A stretch of 64,000 bases of DNA from NCBI RefSeq assembly GCF_900107745.1, contig NZ_FNRO01000001.1, positions 186,001 to 250,000 on the forward strand, in the 5' to 3' direction. The translations under genes were made by a program, and so were the position numbers. The notes under the pieces were generated by a model that had not been told where the DNA came from, did no database searches, and was given only the letters and a program-made list of their open reading frames with translations. Shown here one piece after another: positions 58,782 through 64,000 of this stretch. This DNA is from Variovorax sp. YR216. GTDB lineage: Bacteria; Pseudomonadota; Gammaproteobacteria; Burkholderiales; Burkholderiaceae_C. How positions within the stretch are numbered: the stretch's first letter is position 1; each line of letters begins with the position of its first letter.

Positions 58782-60251
58782 ATGCTGAAACGAGTGTTCC
58801 TTGCGCTGGTGCTGGTGATCGCGGCACTGGTGGCAGTGGTGGCGGTCAATACCTGGCGCACGCCGTCACGGCAGGTTGCCGTGGCGCCGGCGCCGCCGCT
58901 TTCGATCGATCTCCCGGCCGCTGCCAGGCGGCTGGCGGGCGGGATTCAGTTCCGCACCGTCTCGAGCCTCGAGGATCCCGCCGGCAACTCGGCGGAATTC
59001 GACAAGCTGCATGCGTACCTCGCAGAGCAGTTCCCGAAGGTCCACGCCACCCTCAAGAAGGAAGTGATCGGGCAGCACGCGCTGCTCTACACCTGGGCCG
59101 GCTCCGACCCCAAGGTCAAGCCGATCGCGCTGATGGCGCATCAGGACATGGTGCCCATCGCGCCCGGCACCGAAAAAGCGTGGAAGGTCGATCCGTTCGG
59201 CGGCGTGATCGAGGACGGCTTCATCTGGGGCCGCGGCGCGCTCGACAACAAGGGCAACCTGTTCGCGCAGATGGAGGCCATCGAAGGGCTCATCGGCAGC
59301 GGCTTCAAGCCCGCGCAGACGATCTACCTCGTGATGGGCGATGACGAAGAGGTGAGCGGCCTGCGCGGTGCGCTGCCGATTGCCGAGCTGCTCAAGTCGC
59401 GCGGCGTGCGGCTCGACTGGGTGCTCGACGAAGGCCTGCTGGTGCTCGACGGCGTGCTGCCGGGCCTGTCGAAGCCTTCGGCGCTGATCGGCCTGGCCGA
59501 GAAGGGCTATGCGACGTTTTTCCTCTCGCTGGACACCGCACCGGGGCACTCGTCGATGCCGCCCGCGCACAGCGCGATCGGCCAGATGAGCGCGGCGCTC
59601 GCACGCCTCGAATCCAAGCCGATGCCGGGCGGCATCAAGGGCATCGCGGGCCAGATGTTCGGCACGCTGGCGCCCGAGATGAGCGGACTCAACCGCGTCC
59701 TGCTGTCCAACCTGTGGCTCACCGGTCCGCTGGTCGAAAGCCAACTCGAGAAGAGCCCGAGCAGCAACGCGATGCTGCGCACGACCACTGCGCTGACGAT
59801 CGTTCGCGCCGGCAACAAGGACAACGTGCTGCCGGGCCGTGCCGAGGCGGCGGTGAACTTCCGCATCCTGCCGGGCGACACCATCGACAGCGTGGAAGCG
59901 CACCTGAAGAGCGCGCTCGGCAACGACGCGATCCAGGTCAAGCGCTATCCGGGTAACTCGGAGCCTTCGCCCGTTTCGCCGACCGATGGCGACGGTTATC
60001 GCGCCATCGAGCGCTCGGTGCGGCAGGCCTTTCCTGACGCCATCGTCGCGCCGGGCCTGATGGTCGCTGCCACCGATTCGCGCCACTTCAGCCTTGTGAG
60101 CGACCAGGTCTATCGCTTCTCGCCGTTCCGCGCCAAGAGCGAGGACCTCGCGCGATTCCACGGCACCAATGAACGTCTCGCCATTTCGAACTACGGCGAA
60201 GCGATCAATTTCTACCAGCAGCTGCTGCGCGACACCGCACAGCCCCAGTAA
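58782..60251 (+). CDS. Membrane-anchored M20 metallopeptidase, PM20D1-like
   Basis: This 489-residue protein has an N-terminal membrane anchor (about 4-22) and an M20 di-metal hydrolase domain facing the periplasm. Metal ligands are seen in MAHQDMVP (His120 and the adjacent Asp122), GRGALDNKG (Asp155) and the acidic DDEEVSG (about 187-193). A lid domain lies around 230-370. The stretch [20 protein letters not shown] resembles the PM20D1 carboxypeptidase family, whose animal member makes and breaks N-fatty-acyl amino acids. GGAGG precedes the ATG. It is embedded between fadB and the thiolase gene, which suggests an N-acyl amino acid substrate; that is inference. Confidence 0.88.
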   Translation: MLKRVFLALVLVIAALVAVVAVNTWRTPSRQVAVAPAPPLSIDLPAAARRLAGGIQFRTVSSLEDPAGNSAEFDKLHAYLAEQFPKVHATLKKEVIGQHALLYTWAGSDPKVKPIALMAHQDMVPIAPGTEKAWKVDPFGGVIEDGFIWGRGALDNKGNLFAQMEAIEGLIGSGFKPAQTIYLVMGDDEEVSGLRGALPIAELLKSRGVRLDWVLDEGLLVLDGVLPGLSKPSALIGLAEKGYATFFLSLDTAPGHSSMPPAHSAIGQMSAALARLESKPMPGGIKGIAGQMFGTLAPEMSGLNRVLLSNLWLTGPLVESQLEKSPSSNAMLRTTTALTIVRAGNKDNVLPGRAEAAVNFRILPGDTIDSVEAHLKSALGNDAIQVKRYPGNSEPSPVSPTDGDGYRAIERSVRQAFPDAIVAPGLMVAATDSRHFSLVSDQVYRFSPFRAKSEDLARFHGTNERLAISNYGEAINFYQQLLRDTAQPQ

Positions 60252-60282
60252 CCGACATTCCTCTTCTTCAAAGGACCACATC

Positions 60283-61458
60283 ATGACCAGCGCCGTCATC
60301 GTTTCCACCGCCCGTACGCCGCTCGCGAAGAGCTGGAAGGGTTCCTTCAACATGACCCACGGCGCCACGCTCGGCGGCCACGCGGTGCAGCATGCGGTCC
60401 AGCGCGCCGGCATCGATCCGGCCGAAGTGGATGACGTGATCATGGGCTGCGCGACGCCGGAAGGCGCGACCGGCTCCAACATCGCGCGCCAGATCGCGCT
60501 ACGCGCCGGCCTGCCGATCACCACGTCGGGCATGACCATCAACCGCTTCTGCTCGTCGGGCCTGCAGACTATCGCAACCGCTGCGCAGCGCATCATCGCG
60601 GGTGAGGGCGAGGTCTATGTTGCCGGTGGCGTCGAGAGCATCTCCTGCGTGCAGAACGAAGCCAACAAGCACATGCTGGCCGACCCGTGGCTGGTCAAGC
60701 ACAAGCCCGAGATCTACTGGAACATGCTGCAGACGGCCGAGCAGGTCGCCAAGCGCTACAACATCGGCCGCGATGCGATGGACGAATACGGCGCCGCCAG
60801 CCAGCAGAAGGCCACCGCCGCGCTCGAAGCGGGCCTCTTCAAGGCCGAGATCGCGCCGATCACCGTGCTGGCCGGCGTGGCCGATCCGGTGATGGGTCTG
60901 CGCACGAAGGAAGTCACCGTCGAGAACGACGAAGGCATCCGCGCCGGCACCACCAAGGAAGGCATCAGCGGCATCCGCTCGGCGCTGCCCGGCGGCCTGA
61001 TTTCGGCGGGCAACGCCAGCCAGTTCTCGGACGGCGGCGGCGCCTGCGTGGTGGTCGACGAGAAGTACGCCGAGCAGAAGGGCCTGAAGCCGCTCGGCCG
61101 CTTCCTCGGCTTCGCGGTCGCCGGCTGCGAGCCTGACGAAATGGGCATCGGCCCGGTCTTCGCGGTGCCGAAGGTGCTCAAGCGCCTGGGCCTGAAGGTC
61201 AGCGACATCGACCTCTGGGAGCTCAACGAGGCCTTCGCGGTGCAGGTGATCTACTGCCGCGACAAGCTGGGCATTCCGGGTGACCGCCTGAACGTGAACG
61301 GCGGCGCGATCGCGGTTGGCCACCCCTATGGCGTGAGCGGCCAGCGCCTGACCGGCCACGCGCTCATCGAAGGCAAGCGCCGCGGCGCCAAGAAGGTCGT
61401 CGTCACGATGTGCATCGGCGGCGGCATGGGTGCTGCCGGCGTCTTCGAGGTTCTCTAG
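60283..61458 (+). CDS. fadA: Acetyl-CoA acyltransferase (thiolase)
   Basis: This 391-residue thiolase cleaves 3-ketoacyl-CoA to acetyl-CoA. The nucleophile Cys90 is in [10 protein letters not shown], His347 in [10 protein letters not shown] and the second catalytic Cys377 in [12 protein letters not shown]; the end matches type I thiolases. Start 60283 has AAAGGA upstream and gives [17 protein letters not shown]. It follows the M20 gene by 31 bases and closes the fadB-M20-fadA set. A dispersed repeat follows. Confidence 0.95.
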   Translation: MTSAVIVSTARTPLAKSWKGSFNMTHGATLGGHAVQHAVQRAGIDPAEVDDVIMGCATPEGATGSNIARQIALRAGLPITTSGMTINRFCSSGLQTIATAAQRIIAGEGEVYVAGGVESISCVQNEANKHMLADPWLVKHKPEIYWNMLQTAEQVAKRYNIGRDAMDEYGAASQQKATAALEAGLFKAEIAPITVLAGVADPVMGLRTKEVTVENDEGIRAGTTKEGISGIRSALPGGLISAGNASQFSDGGGACVVVDEKYAEQKGLKPLGRFLGFAVAGCEPDEMGIGPVFAVPKVLKRLGLKVSDIDLWELNEAFAVQVIYCRDKLGIPGDRLNVNGGAIAVGHPYGVSGQRLTGHALIEGKRRGAKKVVVTMCIGGGMGAAGVFEVL

Positions 61459-61459
61459 C

Positions 61460-61556
61460 TCGCCCCCAGGCTCGCGCACTTCGTGTCGCTCTCCACCCCC
61501 TACCGGGGGCAACCCCAGCGGCCCGGCGGAGCCGGTTCCGCGGGGTTTCTGGCTTT
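61460..61556 (-). repeat. Dispersed GC-rich intergenic repeat, copy 4
   Basis: Read on the minus strand: ACCCCGCGGAACCGGCT, CCGCCGGGCCGCTGGGGTTG, CCCCCGGTAGGGGGTG, then GCGACACGAAGTGCGCGAG and CCTGGGGGCGAG. This agrees block by block with the copy at 31353-31450. It occupies nearly the whole gap between the thiolase and the acyl-CoA dehydrogenase and can fold into two GC hairpins. It may limit read-through, which is inference. Confidence 0.78.
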
Positions 61557-61580
61557 TAGGCCGTTGCATTGAGAACTCAC

Positions 61581-63413
61581 ATGAGCCTTCGTTCCACCCT
61601 CGACTTTCTTTTGTACGACTGGCTGCATGCCGAGTCGCTCAACGAGCGCGAGCGTTTTGCCGACCATTCGCGCGAAACCTTCGATGCGGTGCTCGACACC
61701 TGCGAGCGCATCGCGCGCGAGAAGTACGCGCCGTTCAACCGCATCGTCGACACGCAAGAGCCGCATTTCGACGGCGAGAAGGTGATCCTCCCGCAGGCCA
61801 CGCACGATGCGCACAAGGCCTTCGTCGAGTCCGGCATGATGAGCGCGGCGCAGGACTACGACATCGGCGGCATGCAACTGCCGTACACCGTGCAGGCGGC
61901 GGCGAACAGCTTCTTCGCGATGGCCTCGGTCAGCATCGGCTCGAACATGCTCACCAGCGGCAATGCCAATCTGCTGATGGTGCACGGCACCGAGATGCAG
62001 AAGGAGGTCTTTGCCAAGAACGAATTCTCGGGCCGCTGGGCGGGCACCATGTGCCTGTCGGAGCCGCAAGCCGGCTCCAGCCTCAGCGATGTCGCCACGC
62101 GTGCGGTGCCCGACGGTGCCGACTTCCAGGACGATCCTCTCGGGCCACGCTATCGGCTCACCGGCAACAAGATGTGGATCTCGTCCGGCGACCATGAGCT
62201 GACCGAGAACATCGTTCACATCGTGCTCGCCAAGATCCCGGACGAGAGCGGCAAGCTGATTCCGGGCACGCGCGGCATTTCGCTTTTCATCGTGCCGAAG
62301 CGAATGGTCGATACCCAGGGCCAGCTCACCGGTGAGCGCAACGACGTGGCGCTTGCGGGTCTGAATCACAAGCTCGGCTGGCGCGGCACGACCAACACGC
62401 TGCTCAATTTCGGCGAAGGCAAGTACCCCGTGGGCGGCAAGGCCGGCGCGGTGGGCTACCTGGTCGGCCAGCCCGGCAAGGGCCTGCATTGCATGTTCCA
62501 CATGATGAACGAGGCGCGCATCGGCGTCGGCACCGCAGCCGTCATGCTCGGCATGGCCGGCTACCACGCCTCGCTGGAATACGCGAAGATGCGCCCGCAA
62601 GGCCGCCCCGCCGGGCCCGCGGGCAAGGATTCCGCGAAGCCGCAGGTCCGCATCATCGAACACAGCGACGTGCGCCGCATGCTGCTCGCGCAAAAGGCGT
62701 ACTGCGAAGGCGCGCTCGCGCTGGAGCTCTACTGCGCGCGATTGGTCGACGAGCAGAAGACCGGCTCGCCGGAAGCCGCCGACGACGCACGGCTGCTGCT
62801 GGAGGTGCTGACCCCGATCGCCAAGAGCTGGCCGAGCGAGTGGTGCCTCGAAGCCAACTCGCTGGCGATCCAGATCCATGGCGGCTACGGCTATACCCGC
62901 GACTTCCCGGTCGAGCAGTACTGGCGCGACAACCGTCTGAACATGATCCACGAGGGCACCCACGGGATCCAGGCCACCGACCTGCTGGGCCGCAAGGTCC
63001 TGATGGAGGACGGACGGGGCCTCACGCTGCTGGGCGGGCGGATCGCGGATACCATCCAGCGCGCCGCCGCGCAGCCCGCGCTGGCCGGTCACGCCAAGTC
63101 GCTCGGCGCCGCGCTGCAACGCGTGGCTTCCGCCACGAAGGCCGCATGGTCCACCGGCAACCCGCAGGAAGCGCTGGCGAATGCGGTGCCGTACATGCAG
63201 GCCTTCGGCCATGTGGTGCTGGCCTGGATCTGGCTCGATGTCGCACAGCGCGCCCTGGAGGCCGATGCCGCGAAGTCGCAGCCGGCCACCGTGGGCCGCG
63301 TCGGTGCAACGGACTTTTTCTTCAACTACGAACTGCCCAAGATCGGCGCGTGGCTCAACGTCGTGGAGTCGCGCGACCCGACTTGTGCCGCACTGCCCGA
63401 GGAGGCTTTCTGA
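61581..63413 (+). CDS. Acyl-CoA dehydrogenase with C-terminal extension
   Basis: This 610-residue FAD enzyme performs the first oxidation of beta-oxidation. It has the AidB/FadE-like long form: a core dehydrogenase (CLSEPQAGSSLSDVATRA for the FAD/substrate region; YGYTRDFPVEQYWRDNRLNMIHEGTHGIQA near 430, the active-site Glu in IHEGTHGIQ) and about 140 extra C-terminal residues. ATG 61581 is used; the in-frame TTG four codons earlier is less likely. It supplies enoyl-CoA to fadB. Its stop overlaps the next gene (TGATG). Confidence 0.93.
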   Translation: MSLRSTLDFLLYDWLHAESLNERERFADHSRETFDAVLDTCERIAREKYAPFNRIVDTQEPHFDGEKVILPQATHDAHKAFVESGMMSAAQDYDIGGMQLPYTVQAAANSFFAMASVSIGSNMLTSGNANLLMVHGTEMQKEVFAKNEFSGRWAGTMCLSEPQAGSSLSDVATRAVPDGADFQDDPLGPRYRLTGNKMWISSGDHELTENIVHIVLAKIPDESGKLIPGTRGISLFIVPKRMVDTQGQLTGERNDVALAGLNHKLGWRGTTNTLLNFGEGKYPVGGKAGAVGYLVGQPGKGLHCMFHMMNEARIGVGTAAVMLGMAGYHASLEYAKMRPQGRPAGPAGKDSAKPQVRIIEHSDVRRMLLAQKAYCEGALALELYCARLVDEQKTGSPEAADDARLLLEVLTPIAKSWPSEWCLEANSLAIQIHGGYGYTRDFPVEQYWRDNRLNMIHEGTHGIQATDLLGRKVLMEDGRGLTLLGGRIADTIQRAAAQPALAGHAKSLGAALQRVASATKAAWSTGNPQEALANAVPYMQAFGHVVLAWIWLDVAQRALEADAAKSQPATVGRVGATDFFFNYELPKIGAWLNVVESRDPTCAALPEEAF

Positions 63414-63619
63414 TGACCGCTACCAAACCGCACGCCACGCTGGAAAAATGGATCTGGATCCTGATCTACGGCGGCCTGCTGACCCTGATCCTCGGCATTG
63501 CGACCGGGCGCCAGGAAGGGATGGAGACGCTCGGGTGGGCCATGGCCGTGCCCGGTGCGGTGGCCGCCGCAGTGGGCGTCGTGCTGATCTACGTGCGCTC
63601 GCGTCTTTCGAACAAGTGA
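63413..63619 (+). CDS. Small two-helix membrane protein
   Basis: This 68-residue protein has two hydrophobic helices (about 12-30 and 42-61) and a basic C-terminus RSRLSNK. I do not recognise a named family. The ATG overlaps the acyl-CoA dehydrogenase stop by one base (TGATG), and GGAGG is present just upstream, so it is very likely translated. It may associate with the dehydrogenase or its electron acceptor at the membrane, but this is unsupported beyond position. Confidence 0.75.
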   Translation: MTATKPHATLEKWIWILIYGGLLTLILGIATGRQEGMETLGWAMAVPGAVAAAVGVVLIYVRSRLSNK

Positions 63620-63634
63620 GGCCCAAGAAACGTC

Positions 63635-63916
63635 ATGATCAAACACATCGTCATGTGGAAGCTCAAGAACCCGGGCGACGCGGCCAGGTTCAAGGCCCAG
63701 CTCGACAGCTGCAAGGGCCTCGTGCCCGGCATGCGCGAATTCGAAGCGGCGATTCGTACCGAAGGCCTCGAGGCCAACGTGGATGTCGTGCTCGTCTCGG
63801 CCTTCGACGACAAGGCGGCATTGCAGGCCTATCTGGAGCATCCTGTGCACGTCGAGGTGTCGGCCGTCCTCGGCGGCCTTCGCGAATCGCGCACCGTGCT
63901 CGACTATGAGATTTGA
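63635..63916 (+). CDS. Dabb (stress responsive alpha/beta barrel) protein
   Basis: This 93-residue protein forms a ferredoxin-like Dabb domain. The start MIKHIVMWKLKNPGDAARFK and the core VDVVLVSAFDDKAALQAYL, HPVHVEV match the family. Such proteins form dimeric barrels; some are enzymes on small aromatic or polyketide ligands, others stress proteins. It sits between the membrane protein and an SDR gene in the same direction. Its role is not clear. Confidence 0.85.
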   Translation: MIKHIVMWKLKNPGDAARFKAQLDSCKGLVPGMREFEAAIRTEGLEANVDVVLVSAFDDKAALQAYLEHPVHVEVSAVLGGLRESRTVLDYEI

Positions 63917-63941
63917 AACCCACTGATTCCCCGGAGACACC

Positions 63942-64000
63942 ATGACTGCACGAAGCATCCAGCAACTCTTCGACCTGAGCGGCAAGGTCGCGCTCGTCAC
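63942..64000 (+). CDS. Short-chain dehydrogenase/reductase (5' end only)
   Basis: Only 19 codons are inside the window. MTARSIQQLFDLSGKVALVT shows the start of the Rossmann strand preceding the TGxxxGxG motif of SDR enzymes. CCGGAG precedes the ATG. It is likely a 3-oxoacyl or other NAD(P)-dependent dehydrogenase joining the catabolic set. The cofactor-binding motif itself lies beyond the edge. Confidence 0.7.
   Translation, partial: MTARSIQQLFDLSGKVALV

Overview
This window is a GC-rich, gene-dense chromosomal segment of a betaproteobacterium. Its gene content points to Burkholderiales, family Comamonadaceae, and most likely Variovorax or a close relative. The basis is the smc-zipA-ligA block, the glnD-map/purL arrangement, a GNxxF-type porin ending in Phe, many ABC importers, and a family of short GC-rich intergenic repeats. 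This taxonomic call is inference from gene content, not from a marker-gene comparison. I saw no rRNA, tRNA, CRISPR, prophage or insertion sequence.

Layout. 1-6255 (+) is a sulfur block: the tail of a probable ssuD, ssuC, ssuB, a single-domain molybdopterin/TOBE protein, metN-metI-metQ, cysE and an FMN reductase, closed by a strong two-way terminator. 6322-8017 holds a divergent azoreductase and LysR-type regulator. 8129-13197 (+) is a tightly overlapping sulfate import operon: an RBBP9-like hydrolase, sbp, cysT, cysW, cysA and dsbB. 13449-17292 holds an AraC-type regulator and, on the minus strand, a DNA-binding-domain-only LysR protein, a large porin and an orphan ParA-like ATPase. 17357-18983 (-) encodes a lipase-like lipoprotein and a small hypothetical protein. 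19089-25867 (+) is smc-zipA-ligA. 25980-27196 (+) has two small Tyr-rich lipoproteins and a peptide deformylase, facing a DoxX protein.

27782-30881 (+) is an Aap/Bzt-type amino-acid importer lacking its ATPase gene. Then come a PPC/DUF296 protein, glnD and map (all -), and the very large purL (+). After a 0.4-kb AT-rich gap, 39529-45749 (+) is a chaperone-usher fimbrial operon (fimbrin, chaperone, usher, adhesin, second chaperone). 45808-49430 (-) is a cell-envelope and redox-repair operon: selO, msrB, yciB, bolA and a parvulin.

49601-64000 (+) is catabolic: acyl-CoA synthetase, livKHMGF branched-chain amino-acid importer, fadB-like multifunctional enzyme, a membrane-anchored PM20D1-like M20 hydrolase, thiolase, acyl-CoA dehydrogenase, a small membrane protein, a Dabb protein and the start of a short-chain dehydrogenase. 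The most interesting hypothesis is that the M20 enzyme set inside the beta-oxidation genes releases fatty acids and amino acids from N-acyl amino acids. In that case the neighbouring ligase, beta-oxidation enzymes and amino-acid importer would form one use pathway. Other points of note are the stand-alone LysR DNA-binding protein, an Arg-for-Lys change in the LivF P-loop, dyad operators before the porin, and the dispersed repeat family.
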